NCBI RefSeq assembly: GCF_000369805.1
Contig: NZ_KB850224.1
Span: forward strand, 977,924 to 1,041,923
Direction: 5' to 3'
Source of the DNA: Acinetobacter sp. NIPH 2100
GTDB lineage: Bacteria > Pseudomonadota > Gammaproteobacteria > Pseudomonadales > Moraxellaceae
Length of the DNA: 64,000 nt
Shown here: positions 47,696-57,345 of the stretch, piece after piece
How the letters are laid out: each line of letters begins with the position of its first letter
Numbering within the stretch: position 1 is the first letter of the stretch
Program-made: the position numbers and the translations under genes
Notes under the pieces: generated by a model
Database searches by the model: none
Told to the model about the DNA's origin: nothing
Seen by the model: only the letters and a program-made list of their open reading frames with translations

Positions 47696-48739
47696 ATGGG
47701 ACATTCAGTTGCACTTAATTTTGCCGATGGGAAAACCTTCTTTATTTCGGTACAGGAAGATGAACTGTTACTCAATGCTGCCATTCGTCAAGGCATTAAC
47801 TTACCTTTGGATTGCCGTGAAGGCGTGTGCGGAACCTGTCAGGGACAGTGTGAAACAGGCATTTATGAACAGGAATATGTGGATGAAGATGCCTTAAGTG
47901 AGCGTGATTTGGCAGAGCGTAAAATGTTGGCTTGTCAAACTCGAGTCAAATCCAATGCTGCATTCTATTTCGATCATAGTTCTGAAATCTGCAACGCTGG
48001 CGAGACATTGAAAATTGCAACGCAAGTGACTCGGGTCGAACTGGTATCCGAGACAACCGCGATTTTGCATGTCGATGCCAGTTCATCAGCCAAGCAGTTA
48101 GAGTTTCTACCCGGTCAATATGCACGTTTGCAGATCCCTGAGACTGATGACTGGCGTTCTTATTCTTTTGCCAATCGTCCGAATCAGACCAATCAATTGC
48201 AGTTTTTAATTCGCTTATTACCCGATGGCGTGATGAGTAATTATTTACGTGATCGTTGCCAAGTGGGGCAAACCATCATGATGGAAGCACCTCTCGGCAG
48301 TTTTTATCTCCGTGAAGTTGAGCGTCCTTTGGTATTTATTGCTGGAGGAACGGGGCTGTCGGCTTTTTTAGGCATGCTCGACAATATTGCAGAACAGGCG
48401 AATGCACCTGCAATTCAGTTGTATTACGGGGTCAATCAAGAAGCTGATTTATGTGAACAATCTCGATTGCAGACTTATGCTGAACGTTTGTCAAATTTCA
48501 AATATCAACCTGTCGTGACTCAAGCATCTGATGTGTGGACTGGTAAAACAGGTTATATCCATGAGCACCTGAATCGGGAACAACTTGCGGAACAGGCATT
48601 TGACATGTATTTATGTGGCCCGCCACCGATGATAGAAGCCGTCAAAAGTTGGCTCGATCAACATGCCTTAAATAACTATCGCTTGTATAGCGAAAAATTT
48701 TTACAGAGCAATACTGCTCGTAACTCAGCAGAGACTTAG
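47696..48739 (+). CDS. antC: anthranilate 1,2-dioxygenase electron transfer component
   Basis: AntC passes electrons from NADH to the oxygenase. The 347-residue product has an N-terminal [2Fe-2S] plant-type ferredoxin (DCREGVCGTCQGQCETG, later LACQTRVKS), then an FAD domain with RSYSFANRP and a NAD domain with FIAGGTGLSAFLGML and MYLCGPPPMIEAVKSWL. The ATG at 47696 is preferred over an ATG one codon earlier for ribosome-binding-site spacing (GGGAG). It completes antABC. Confidence 0.88.
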   Translation: MGHSVALNFADGKTFFISVQEDELLLNAAIRQGINLPLDCREGVCGTCQGQCETGIYEQEYVDEDALSERDLAERKMLACQTRVKSNAAFYFDHSSEICNAGETLKIATQVTRVELVSETTAILHVDASSSAKQLEFLPGQYARLQIPETDDWRSYSFANRPNQTNQLQFLIRLLPDGVMSNYLRDRCQVGQTIMMEAPLGSFYLREVERPLVFIAGGTGLSAFLGMLDNIAEQANAPAIQLYYGVNQEADLCEQSRLQTYAERLSNFKYQPVVTQASDVWTGKTGYIHEHLNREQLAEQAFDMYLCGPPPMIEAVKSWLDQHALNNYRLYSEKFLQSNTARNSAET

Positions 48740-48746
48740 TCAAATG

Positions 48747-48781
48747 AAAAGGATGGTGGACACAAGCAACCAGCCTTTTTC
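48747..48781 (+). terminator. terminator after antABC
   Basis: AAAAGG-TGGT and ACCA-CCTTTTT pair with one mismatch around a loop and are followed by Ts, eight bases after the antC stop. It implies the transporter is transcribed separately. Confidence 0.7.
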
Positions 48782-48937
48782 TAAATGACTGAGAACAAAT
48801 ATTTGTAAAAATTAAAAAAAGCCTTTCAATGGAATAAGGAATTGAATGTATTGAATAAGTAGGTCGTGTAGTTCACCTGTTGAAGGGTTTAAACATAGGA
48901 AAGTTTTAACAGAATTTGCTTTTTTAAGGGAATAAAG

Positions 48938-50272
48938 ATGAAGACAGTTGATGTTAATACAGTGATCAATCGTGATCAGTTATCGCCACTGCAATGGTTG
49001 GTTTTTGCATTGGGTTTCTTGGTATTTTTTTGTGATGGTTTAGATACAGGGATTATTGGTTTTATTGCACCTGCTTTGCTGGATGATTGGGGGATTACCA
49101 AACCACAATTGGCACCTGTGCTCAGCGCGGCATTGGTGGGGATGTCAATTGGTGCAATTATTTCAGGGCCACTGGCAGATCGGTTTGGCCGTAAAGGGGT
49201 GATTGTATTCACGACTTTATTATTTTCTATATTTACCATTCTGTGTGGCTTGGCTTCTTCCACACAAGATTTGATGATTTACCGTTTTATTACTGGTGTT
49301 GGACTGGGTGCTGCGATGCCAAATATCAGTACCATTGTTTCAGAGTATATGCCCGCAAAACGTAAAGCCTTTCTGACGGGTTTAGCTGGTTGTGGTTTTA
49401 TGCTGGGGATTTCCTGTGGTGGTTTATTGTCTGCGTATTTACTGGAAAACTTAGGCTGGGCCAAGGTGGTGATTTTAGGTGGTATTATTCCTTTGTTCCT
49501 TGTGGTGGCTTTGCTGCTGAAATTGCCAGAATCAGTCCCGTATTTGATTAAAACAGAACAGCAACATAGAGCCCAAAGCATTCTTGAAAAAATTCAAGGC
49601 CACTCGTTCATCGACAAGGTCAAGATTGAACTTCCTCAAGTGGGTGTCAATCATGCTGAAAGCCCGGTCAAAATGGTTTTAAGTAAATATCTATGGGGTT
49701 CAGTCATGTTATGGCTGTGCTGTTTCATGAGTCTATTGGTGTTCTATTTACTGACCAGCTGGATGCCAACGATTTTAAAAACAGCAGGTTTTAGTACCCA
49801 GCAGTTTAGTCTCATTGCTGCAATCTTCCCATTTGGTGGGGTGATTGGTGCTGTCATCATGGGTTGGTATATGGATAAACTCAATCCAACCATCGTGATT
49901 AAATATGCGTATTTAATGGCATTCATCCTCTTTATCGTTGCAGGTTTTGTCAGCTCAAGCATTTTGTTGCTTGGGATCGGTATTTTCCTGATAGGTGCTT
50001 TGCTCACTGGTGCACAATCATCATTGTTACCATTGGCTGCATTATTCTACCCATCACAATGTCGTGCAGTTGGCGTGTCATGGATGCATGGCATTGGACG
50101 TGTCGGCGCAATTTTTGGGGCATTCTTCGGTTCTTATATCTTTACCTATGAAATTAGTCTCGGTGGTATTTTCTATCTATTAGCTTTGCCGACCTTTATT
50201 GCCTTTATTGCACTCAGCTTGAAAGCGATGCGTCAAAACAATAAAGCCAATGCTATTTTAACGATCAATTAA
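48938..50272 (+). CDS. AAHS family aromatic acid:H+ symporter (MFS)
   Basis: The 444-residue 12-helix MFS protein has the loop 2-3 motif GPLADRFGRKGV and the acidic first helix FFCDGLDTGIIGF typical of AAHS carriers (BenK/PcaK/MucK-like). It probably imports anthranilate or a similar aromatic acid for the adjacent antABC. The upstream 198 bp contain no recognisable copy of the antA operator. Substrate is inferred from context only. Confidence 0.8.
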   Translation: MKTVDVNTVINRDQLSPLQWLVFALGFLVFFCDGLDTGIIGFIAPALLDDWGITKPQLAPVLSAALVGMSIGAIISGPLADRFGRKGVIVFTTLLFSIFTILCGLASSTQDLMIYRFITGVGLGAAMPNISTIVSEYMPAKRKAFLTGLAGCGFMLGISCGGLLSAYLLENLGWAKVVILGGIIPLFLVVALLLKLPESVPYLIKTEQQHRAQSILEKIQGHSFIDKVKIELPQVGVNHAESPVKMVLSKYLWGSVMLWLCCFMSLLVFYLLTSWMPTILKTAGFSTQQFSLIAAIFPFGGVIGAVIMGWYMDKLNPTIVIKYAYLMAFILFIVAGFVSSSILLLGIGIFLIGALLTGAQSSLLPLAALFYPSQCRAVGVSWMHGIGRVGAIFGAFFGSYIFTYEISLGGIFYLLALPTFIAFIALSLKAMRQNNKANAILTIN

Positions 50273-50284
50273 CCTACGCCTAAG

Positions 50285-50317
50285 AAAAAGCCCAGTGCTT
50301 TCAGACACTGGGCTTTT
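50285..50317. terminator. bidirectional terminator between the symporter and antR-like genes
   Basis: AAAAAGCCCAGTG and CACTGGGCTTTT form a 12-bp stem between the convergent genes. Confidence 0.93.
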
Positions 50318-50332
50318 ATCTTTTTGGGTATT

Positions 50333-51319
50333 TCATTCGATTTTATTACGGGTTTCACTCGGTTTTTCGCCAAACTCATCTTTATATTCTTGAGCAAAAC
50401 GGCTGAGGTGGTTAAAGCCCCAATCATAGGCCAGTTTGGAGATCGAAATTTTTTGATGTTTGGCGGTATGACTCAATATTTTATAAATTTGTTGCAGTCG
50501 ATACTTGCGTAAATAGGCCATCGGACTGAGACCATAATATTGTTGGAACTCCTCATAGAGTTTGGATTTAGATACACCAGCTAAACGTTGTAAACTCTCT
50601 GCATCGAAGGATTCATGCGCATGTTGCACAATAAAATTCTTCACTTTGCGGATATACGCAGGTTCCATTTGATTGCAGCGTTCATGCAATGCCGCAGAAT
50701 AATTATTTTCCTGTGACAGCAGTAGCGCTTTAATCACAAAATTTTCATAATCCTCAGAAAACATCGGTAAGCCAGAAAAGTCAGCATAATGTGATTTGAG
50801 TTGTAAAAAGTTTTCGATGTTATTCCACCAAGCTTTCATTAAACCCGTCATGCTGAGTGAGATTTCAGGGTTAAATACCAATGCTTGTTCAAGTGGTTTA
50901 TTCAGGAGTTGTGACAGGACCATATGCAGACTTTTTTCAGGAATCACCACCTGAAATTTTTGACAATCCTGATTAATGACCAAGTCCTGCAAATCTTGAT
51001 TAGAAACGATGAGGCCTGTATCGGCATCAGATTGATATTTGGCACCGCGGATGCTGAGTGTTTGCTTGCCATGAAAAGGCAGGCTGATGCTATAGGCTTT
51101 CAAATTAGAAATATTGATCGCAACATTGGCGCCATAACTGATGGTGCCAATTGCCATTTGTTTATGCGGTAAGCGCATACCATCATAGTGAAAGTCGAGT
51201 GTATCTCGAGATAGTGTATCTAAACGATGTTCGCCACAGATCATCGACATCACATTTTGGGCAAAGTCGGCCTGATGCGAATGATGGATAAGATCCATTT
51301 TTTGGCTGAGTGATGTCAT
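50333..51319 (-). CDS. antR: AraC/XylS family transcriptional regulator, AntR-like
   Basis: The 328-residue regulator has an N-terminal ligand/dimerisation domain of the AraC_binding_2 type (about residues 1-210) and a C-terminal double helix-turn-helix: HESFDAESLQRLAGVSKSKLY and SISKLAYDWGFNHLSRFAQEYK, with the signature end FGEKPSETR. It belongs to the XylS/BenR/AntR group that activates Rieske dioxygenase operons in response to the aromatic substrate. Its location beside antABC and the 21-bp operator upstream of antA support the AntR-like name. Confidence 0.75.
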   Translation of the reverse strand: MTSLSQKMDLIHHSHQADFAQNVMSMICGEHRLDTLSRDTLDFHYDGMRLPHKQMAIGTISYGANVAINISNLKAYSISLPFHGKQTLSIRGAKYQSDADTGLIVSNQDLQDLVINQDCQKFQVVIPEKSLHMVLSQLLNKPLEQALVFNPEISLSMTGLMKAWWNNIENFLQLKSHYADFSGLPMFSEDYENFVIKALLLSQENNYSAALHERCNQMEPAYIRKVKNFIVQHAHESFDAESLQRLAGVSKSKLYEEFQQYYGLSPMAYLRKYRLQQIYKILSHTAKHQKISISKLAYDWGFNHLSRFAQEYKDEFGEKPSETRNKIE

Positions 51320-51802
51320 AGTCCTTTCACCTAGCTAAGAGCTTATTGTTGTAGCAGCAAGAAAAATGCCATTTTGATCCATAAATGACAGCGGTTTTCT
51401 GGCCTTAGTGGATAAGGGCTTTGCGAGAAAGACTTATCCACTCTAGCTTATTAGAGCAAATTTTGACAAATACACAAGTCTTGAAAGGATATATCTTTAT
51501 GCTTTATAGGTATGTCGAGCTATGTTGCCATTTAGATGGCTATTCACCAGTTTCAACATGCTGAAATTAAAAACCAAACTTTAAGTTTTTGATCATTGTT
51601 GAAATATCAATTTATAAGAATTGAACGCATCAGTTATTTTTTTTAATCTCGCCATGTGATTTTTTGCCGTTAAAATGCAGAATAATTTTTTGCTCTTATT
51701 TTGCGTTTTGGTTTTTTTAACATTCAGTTAAGTTTTCAAAATTAAACTGATCGGCTGATTAAACCAAAAGTTAAAAATCTCTTTAATTTTCAGGAATAAC
51801 TT
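51320..51802. other. 483-bp intergenic region with a 10-bp inverted repeat
   Basis: AGTGGATAAG (51407-51416) and CTTATCCACT (51433-51442) form perfect arms 16 bp apart, about 90 bp upstream of antR. The rest, towards emrA, is AT-rich with T-runs near 51710. The region contains divergent promoters but no gene. The repeat could be an operator for either gene. Confidence 0.5.
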
Positions 51803-52951
51803 ATGACTGACGCTCAAGCCAACCCACAGGATGTTGCTTCAGATTCGACATCAGATGATGCAATGAAAGCAAAACGTAAAAAATTCCTCGGATTTTTTGT
51901 GCTCATTCTCATTCTCGCTGCAATTCTGTATGGCATTTGGGCGTTATTCTTTAATCATTCGGTCAGTACAGACAATGCCTATGTGGGTGCAGAAACTGCA
52001 CAAATCACGTCTATGGTCAGTGGACAAGTGGCTGAAGTGTTAGTGAAAGATACACAACAGGTCAAACAGGGCGATGTACTGGTCCGTATTGATGAACGTG
52101 ATGCCAAGATTCAACTGGCACAGGCACAAGCTGAGTTAGCCAAAGCACAACGTCAATACAAACAAAGCCAAGCAAATAGTAGTTCATTAAATTCTCAAGT
52201 TGTGGTTCGCAACGATGAGATTACCAGTGCACAAGCGCAAGTGACCAAAGCCCAAGCGGATTATGATCGTGCGGTATTGGAGCTGAAACGCCGTAATGAA
52301 CTTGCTGCGACAGGTGCTATTTCTAAAGAAGAGTTGAGTAAGGCGCAAAGTGCAGTGTCTACAGCCAAAGCCAGTTTAGAGCTGACTCAAGCAGGTTTGG
52401 CGCAAGCAACTTCGAGCCGCAAAGCAGCGGAAAGTACCTTTGCTGCAAATGAAGCATTGATTCAAGGTGTAAATGAAGCATCAACACCAGATGTATTGGT
52501 GGCGAAAGCACATGTAGAACAGGCAGTATTGGATTTAGAGCGGACTGTGATTCGTGCACCAGTGGATGGTGTCGTAGCGCGTCGTAATATTCAGATTGGG
52601 CAACGTGTTGCACCAGGTACGGCAATGATGTCAGTCGTACCTGTTTCAGCACTGTATGTCGATGCAAACTATAAAGAAAGCCAGCTCGCCAAGGTGAAAG
52701 CAGGGCAGAAGGTAACGCTTCGTTCTGATTTGTATGGTGATGATGTGGTTTATCACGGTACTGTGCAAGGTTTCTCGGGTGGTACTGGAGCAGCATTTGC
52801 CTTGATCCCTGCACAAAATGCCACAGGGAACTGGATTAAAGTGGTACAGCGCCTACCTGTACGTATTAGCCTTGATCCGAAAGAACTTGCAGAACATCCA
52901 TTGCGTGTGGGGCTGTCGATGCAAGCGGATATTGATCTCGTATCGAAGTAA
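51803..52951 (+). CDS. emrA: EmrA/HlyD-type membrane fusion protein
   Basis: The 382-residue periplasmic adaptor has one N-terminal membrane helix (FFVLILILAAILYGIWALFF, about 33-52), then lipoyl and coiled-coil hairpin domains (SVSTDNAYVGAETAQITSMV, long AQAQAE-rich coils) and the beta-barrel (ERTVIRAPVDGVVARRNIQIG). It couples EmrB to an outer membrane channel for drug or solute efflux. The emrB start lies six bases after its stop. Confidence 0.9.
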   Translation: MTDAQANPQDVASDSTSDDAMKAKRKKFLGFFVLILILAAILYGIWALFFNHSVSTDNAYVGAETAQITSMVSGQVAEVLVKDTQQVKQGDVLVRIDERDAKIQLAQAQAELAKAQRQYKQSQANSSSLNSQVVVRNDEITSAQAQVTKAQADYDRAVLELKRRNELAATGAISKEELSKAQSAVSTAKASLELTQAGLAQATSSRKAAESTFAANEALIQGVNEASTPDVLVAKAHVEQAVLDLERTVIRAPVDGVVARRNIQIGQRVAPGTAMMSVVPVSALYVDANYKESQLAKVKAGQKVTLRSDLYGDDVVYHGTVQGFSGGTGAAFALIPAQNATGNWIKVVQRLPVRISLDPKELAEHPLRVGLSMQADIDLVSK

Positions 52952-52957
52952 TCAGCC

Positions 52958-54484
52958 ATGAAAACGCAAAACCCTTTTGCAGAACTCAGTGGCGGGCGAT
53001 TACTGCTTGCAGCTTTCGTGATCGCACTCTCAAATTTTATGGTGGTGCTGGATACCACAATTGCCAACGTTTCTGTGCCTCATATTACAGGCAACCTCGC
53101 TGTGTCCAGTTCTCAAGGGACGTGGGTGATTACCTCTTATGCTGTTGCCGAAGCGATTTGTGTCCCTTTAACAGGGTGGCTTGCAGGACGCTTTGGTACG
53201 GTTCGAGTCTTTGTGTTCGGATTGATTGGTTTTACTATCTTTTCATTTTTGTGTGGTTTAGCGACCTCATTGGAAATGTTGGTGTTTTTCCGAATTGGGC
53301 AAGGCTTATGTGGTGGTCCATTAATGCCGCTCAGCCAAACTTTATTGATGCGAATTTTCCCACCTGAAAAACATGCACAGGCGATGGGACTTTGGGCCAT
53401 GACCACGGTGATTGGACCGATTCTAGGGCCGATCCTTGGTGGACTGATTAGTGACAATCTGTCTTGGCACTGGATCTTCTTTATTAATATTCCAGTTGGT
53501 ATTTTCTGTGTTTTAGCCTCTATTCGATTATTATCTGTGGCTGAAACCGAAACTGAAAAAATGCGCATCGATGCGATTGGTCTGGGTTTATTGGTGTTGT
53601 GGATTGGTGCATTGCAATTGATGCTCGATCTAGGACATGAACGCGATTGGTTTAATAGCAGCAGTATTATTATGCTGGCTTTGATCGCGGTGGTCGGCTT
53701 TATTGTATTCATGATATGGGAACTGACCGAAAAGCATCCCGTGGTCAATTTGTATGTATTTAGGCATCGGGGCTTCGCTGTTTCAGTGTTGGCACTGGCC
53801 TTTGGATTCGGCTCCTTCTTTGGCAGTATCGTATTGATTCCGCAGTGGTTACAGATCAATTTGGGCTATACCGCTACTTGGGCAGGTTATCTGACTGCCA
53901 CCATGGGTTTTGGTAGTCTCACCATGTCACCGATTGTGGCCAAATTATCGACCAAATATGACCCTCGGGCATTGGCCAGTTTTGGCTTGGCATTGCTGGG
54001 TGTCGTGACTTTAATGCGTGCCTTCTGGGTGACTGATGCTGACTTTATGGCCTTGGCTTGGCCACAAATCTTGCAAGGTTTTGCAGTGCCATTCTTCTTT
54101 ATTCCGTTGTCGAATATTGCAATGGGCTCAGTATTGCCACAAGAAATGGCATCTGCCGCAGGCTTAATGAACTTCCTTCGAACTATGGCTGGTGCGATTG
54201 GTGCGTCGATTGCAGTCACCATTTGGGATGATCATGCCAAAGTCGCACGTAGTGAAATGGTCAATAATCTGCATCCACAAGAAGTCCAAAATAGTCTGCT
54301 TCAGAATGGATTCTCACCCGATGCAACGCTGGGTGTGATTGCCAATTTAGTGGATAAAGAAGCGATTACCATGTCGGCCAACCATGTATTTATGCTTCTG
54401 GCGATTGTATTTGTATTTGCCAGTGCCTTGATCTGGCTGAGTCCAAAACCGAAAGGGAATACGGGTGGCATGCCGACCCACTAG
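52958..54484 (+). CDS. emrB: DHA2 family multidrug MFS transporter (EmrB/QacA)
   Basis: The 508-residue 14-helix drug:H+ antiporter has motif A GRFGTVRVF, motif C LGPILGGLISDNLSWHWIFFINIP and the DHA2 start FMVVLDTTIANVSVPHI. It pairs with emrA in an operon. No MarR- or TetR-type regulator is adjacent. The substrates are unknown. Confidence 0.92.
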   Translation: MKTQNPFAELSGGRLLLAAFVIALSNFMVVLDTTIANVSVPHITGNLAVSSSQGTWVITSYAVAEAICVPLTGWLAGRFGTVRVFVFGLIGFTIFSFLCGLATSLEMLVFFRIGQGLCGGPLMPLSQTLLMRIFPPEKHAQAMGLWAMTTVIGPILGPILGGLISDNLSWHWIFFINIPVGIFCVLASIRLLSVAETETEKMRIDAIGLGLLVLWIGALQLMLDLGHERDWFNSSSIIMLALIAVVGFIVFMIWELTEKHPVVNLYVFRHRGFAVSVLALAFGFGSFFGSIVLIPQWLQINLGYTATWAGYLTATMGFGSLTMSPIVAKLSTKYDPRALASFGLALLGVVTLMRAFWVTDADFMALAWPQILQGFAVPFFFIPLSNIAMGSVLPQEMASAAGLMNFLRTMAGAIGASIAVTIWDDHAKVARSEMVNNLHPQEVQNSLLQNGFSPDATLGVIANLVDKEAITMSANHVFMLLAIVFVFASALIWLSPKPKGNTGGMPTH

Positions 54485-54498
54485 AAATTCTGAATTGG

Positions 54499-54526
54499 AA
54501 AGCATCTCTTAGGAGGTGCTTTTTTT
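54499..54526 (+). terminator. terminator of emrAB
   Basis: AAAGCATCTC and GAGGTGCTTT (one G-U pair) form a stem followed by seven Ts, 15 bp after the emrB stop. Confidence 0.88.
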
Positions 54527-54791
54527 ATGTATAAAAATGGTGTTTTAACTTGGAATTGATAGATTTTGCCTACTTTCTTGCAGAGAAATCATGCCAGAAT
54601 CCACTTGAAGGCGATAAGGATTGCATTGTAATCACACGGAGGAAATTACTGGGCGTAGGAGATAAAGCCTGGAATCATTGAATATTATTAAAAGTTTATT
54701 TTTATCAAAGATTAAAACCTCTATACCTGAAAATAAATAAACTAGCATGGCAATTGCATGGATAGGCAGGTATATATAATGGAGTTATCAC
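54527..54791. other. 265-bp intergenic region upstream of ggt
   Basis: I see no gene. GTAAT near 54630 and ATTAC near 54645 could pair weakly. Near the 3' end a GGAG Shine-Dalgarno precedes the GTG start at 54792. Confidence 0.4.
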
Positions 54792-56786
54792 GTGAATCAT
54801 AGATATTCATTTTTTTTCAGCAGCTTGTTGGCTGTTGGTTTATTACAGGGATGTGGGAATGATTCCTCATCAGATCAATCAGGCAAAGATTCAAATACAG
54901 GCCAACCTTCAAAACCCAACCTGATTATTGATCAGGACCCAAGTAGTTGTAGCAAACTGGCAGAGGATGGCTCGAGTGTTGTGGTCGGTTCGGACCAGAA
55001 TGGTGATCCTGCGGCACCTGAAGGTGCATCGGGTTATCGCTTAAATAATACGGTGAAATATGCCGATAAATATATGGTGGTTGCCAATACACCGTTGGCA
55101 GTAAGGGCGGGCTGTGAAATTTTAAAAGCGGGCGGAAGTGCAGTCGATGCGGCAGTTGCTGTACAAGCTGTATTGGGCTTGGTTGAGCCACAATCCAGTA
55201 CCATCGCAGGCAGTGGTTTTATGATGTATTACGATGCGAAAAGTAAAACCGTCACTGCGTATGATGGACGAGAAACTGCTCCAGCCGCGGCCAATGAGTA
55301 CTATCTGATTCGACAAGATATACATGATCCGGAATCTCCAGCACCCGTACCGAGTGCCCGTCGTAGTGGACGTTCTATTGGTGTGCCTGGGGTAATGCGT
55401 TTACTGGAACAGGCGCAGCAGGAACATGGCAAACTGAAATGGGATCAGCTTTTTAATCAAGCGATTGATTTGGCAGATCATGGTTTTCGTATTCCTGGAC
55501 GTTTGGCCGATGCAATTGCCAGTAATGCAGGCCATTTGGCACTCGATGCAAATGCGGTAGCAACCTATTTCTATCCAGATGGTACACCTCGTAAAGTTGG
55601 TGAGACCATGACCAATAAAGCGTACGCCAAAACACTGGAAGCACTTGCAACCCAAGGCGCAAAAGCGATGTACAGCGGACCGATGGCTAAAAATATTGTG
55701 GCAAAAGCAGGTCAGACCATAGGGGATGATGCCGCCCGTACGCCCATTACGCCTAGCTTAATGACTTTACAGGACTTATCAAATTATCAAGTTAAAAAAC
55801 GGACACCAATCTGTACCACTTACCGAGACCGTTATTATGTCTGTACCATGCCACCGCCATCTTCTGGTGGAATTGCTGTTGCACAAACGTTGGGTATTTT
55901 AGAAAACTTTGAAATGAATAAATATCCACCCAAAAATCCAGAAAATGAAGGTGGGGTGCCTGATGTCATGGGCGTACATTTGGTTTCTGAAACAGAACGC
56001 TTGGCTTATGCAGACCGTGATAAATATGTTGCAGATACTGATTTTGTGCCTTTACCTGCCAAAGGAATTGCCAGTCTGATTGATAAAAATTATTTAAAAC
56101 AACGTGCTGCATTGATTAATCCGAATCAAAGCATGGGCGTAGCGCAAGCCGGTCAATTTGACTCAAATTCAGGTATAGATACGACAGTTGAGCATGGAAC
56201 CACTCAGTTCACGATCGTCGATGCGTATGGCAATGTAGTTTCGATGACATCGACTGTTGAATCCAGCATGGGTTCATTCCATATGGTCGATGGTTTCTTG
56301 TTATCCAATCAGTTAACTGATTTTAGTGCGAATCCTGTAGACCAGACTGGTACATTGTTGGCGAATCGGGTCGAAGGTGGCAAACGTCCACGTAGTACCA
56401 TGGCGCCAACTTTGGTGTTTAAAGGTACGACAGCTGATGAGTTTTACATGGCAACAGGTTCACCGGGTGGCGGTACCATCATTCAATATGTGGTTAAAAC
56501 CTTGATTGGGGCATTGGACTGGAACTTGAATGCACAGCAAGCGACTTCACTGGTGAATTTTGGTGCAACCAATAGCCCAAATACCAATATTGATAGCTCA
56601 AATGATCAGTTATCTTTAGTTGAACTGATTGAGGCTTTGAAAGCAAAAGGGCATGGGATTTCCAACACTGCACAAACCAGCGGTATTGCGACGATTATGA
56701 AAGTCAAAATTGATGATCAAAGTAAATACGCGGGTGGAGTCGATCCTCGACGTGAAGGCATTGTTTTAGGCAATGGGGCACTATAG
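54792..56786 (+). CDS. ggt: gamma-glutamyltransferase, predicted lipoprotein
   Basis: GGT cleaves glutathione and other gamma-glutamyl compounds after self-cleaving into two subunits. The 664-residue product starts at GTG after GGAG. It has a lipoprotein signal (lipobox LLQGC, Cys21) and a serine/asparagine-rich linker. The catalytic thread follows: GGSAVDAAVAVQAVLGLVEP, AYDGRETAPAAA, the nucleophile Thr470 in HGTTQFTIVD, SNQLTDFS, RPRSTMAPTLVF and GSPGGG. The residues after the nucleophile read TTQF rather than the usual TTHF/Y, a minor variation. A lipid anchor is unusual for the family. Confidence 0.92.
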   Translation: MNHRYSFFFSSLLAVGLLQGCGNDSSSDQSGKDSNTGQPSKPNLIIDQDPSSCSKLAEDGSSVVVGSDQNGDPAAPEGASGYRLNNTVKYADKYMVVANTPLAVRAGCEILKAGGSAVDAAVAVQAVLGLVEPQSSTIAGSGFMMYYDAKSKTVTAYDGRETAPAAANEYYLIRQDIHDPESPAPVPSARRSGRSIGVPGVMRLLEQAQQEHGKLKWDQLFNQAIDLADHGFRIPGRLADAIASNAGHLALDANAVATYFYPDGTPRKVGETMTNKAYAKTLEALATQGAKAMYSGPMAKNIVAKAGQTIGDDAARTPITPSLMTLQDLSNYQVKKRTPICTTYRDRYYVCTMPPPSSGGIAVAQTLGILENFEMNKYPPKNPENEGGVPDVMGVHLVSETERLAYADRDKYVADTDFVPLPAKGIASLIDKNYLKQRAALINPNQSMGVAQAGQFDSNSGIDTTVEHGTTQFTIVDAYGNVVSMTSTVESSMGSFHMVDGFLLSNQLTDFSANPVDQTGTLLANRVEGGKRPRSTMAPTLVFKGTTADEFYMATGSPGGGTIIQYVVKTLIGALDWNLNAQQATSLVNFGATNSPNTNIDSSNDQLSLVELIEALKAKGHGISNTAQTSGIATIMKVKIDDQSKYAGGVDPRREGIVLGNGAL

Positions 56787-56795
56787 TTCACATTT

Positions 56796-56821
56796 AAAAG
56801 CTGTCATTGCGGCAGCTTTTT
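56796..56821 (+). terminator. terminator of ggt
   Basis: AAAAGCTG-C and G-CAGCTTTT form a stem with a T tail, ten bases after the ggt stop. Confidence 0.85.
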
Positions 56822-56920
56822 AGTTTGGGGCTTGAAAAAACAAGTTGAGACACAATATTGAGGAATAAGCGTATATTTTGCTGATTGGTTAGAAATTGAG
56901 ATTTAAATTTTAACTATCTA

Positions 56921-56929
56921 TGCTATGAT
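56921..56929 (+). promoter_or_regulatory. extended -10 promoter of ssrA
   Basis: TGCTATGAT (extended -10) ends 13 bp before the mature tmRNA 5' end. No -35 at 17 bp is convincing; TTGAGA occurs at 56896 but with a 22-bp spacer. Confidence 0.55.
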
Positions 56930-56942
56930 TGCGCTGTACTTT

Positions 56943-57301
56943 GGGGATGTTCCTGGCTTCGACGCTGGTGATGAAACTCATAGATGCATGCCGAGAGCGC
57001 ATTTCCTCTCGTAAATCAAATTTGCATTTTTTAGTCGCAAACGACGAATCATACGCTCTAGCTGCCTAAGGGCAGCTTGTCCGCCTCTCTGAATACTTGT
57101 GGTTAGAGAGTCCGACTGAAGCGCACGCACACAAGTCCGTATAAAGCCAAGCCTCGGGGCTTTGTACTAAACTTAGAGGATCGCGATTTGTACCCTGTTC
57201 GTCGGGTCACAAAGAGTTAAAACAGTAGACGATATCTAAGCATGTAGTATTCTCGGGCGTAGTGCTGGCGGACGCGGGTTCGACTCCCGCCATCTCCACC
57301 A
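56943..57301 (+). ncRNA. ssrA: transfer-messenger RNA (tmRNA)
   Basis: tmRNA rescues stalled ribosomes by tagging nascent peptides. The 5' GGGGATG pairs with 3' CATCTCC before ACCA, giving the alanyl-tRNA-like acceptor; the T arm GGTTCGACTCCCGCC is present. The tag frame (57037-57069) encodes ANDESYALAA then TAA after the resume codon GCA. The length of 359 nt fits. CCA is encoded. A good terminator follows. Confidence 0.97.
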
Positions 57302-57319
57302 AAATTCGTTATATAAATC

Positions 57320-57345
57320 AGCCACTTTTTTAAGTGGCTTTTTTA
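57320..57345 (+). terminator. terminator of ssrA
   Basis: AGCCACTT and AAGTGGCT form a stem followed by six Ts, 18 bp after the CCA end. Confidence 0.93.

Noticed and set aside
53137..53859. 240-codon open frame on the minus strand
   Set aside because: It lies antisense inside emrB; the sense frame has clear MFS motifs and the antisense text has none.
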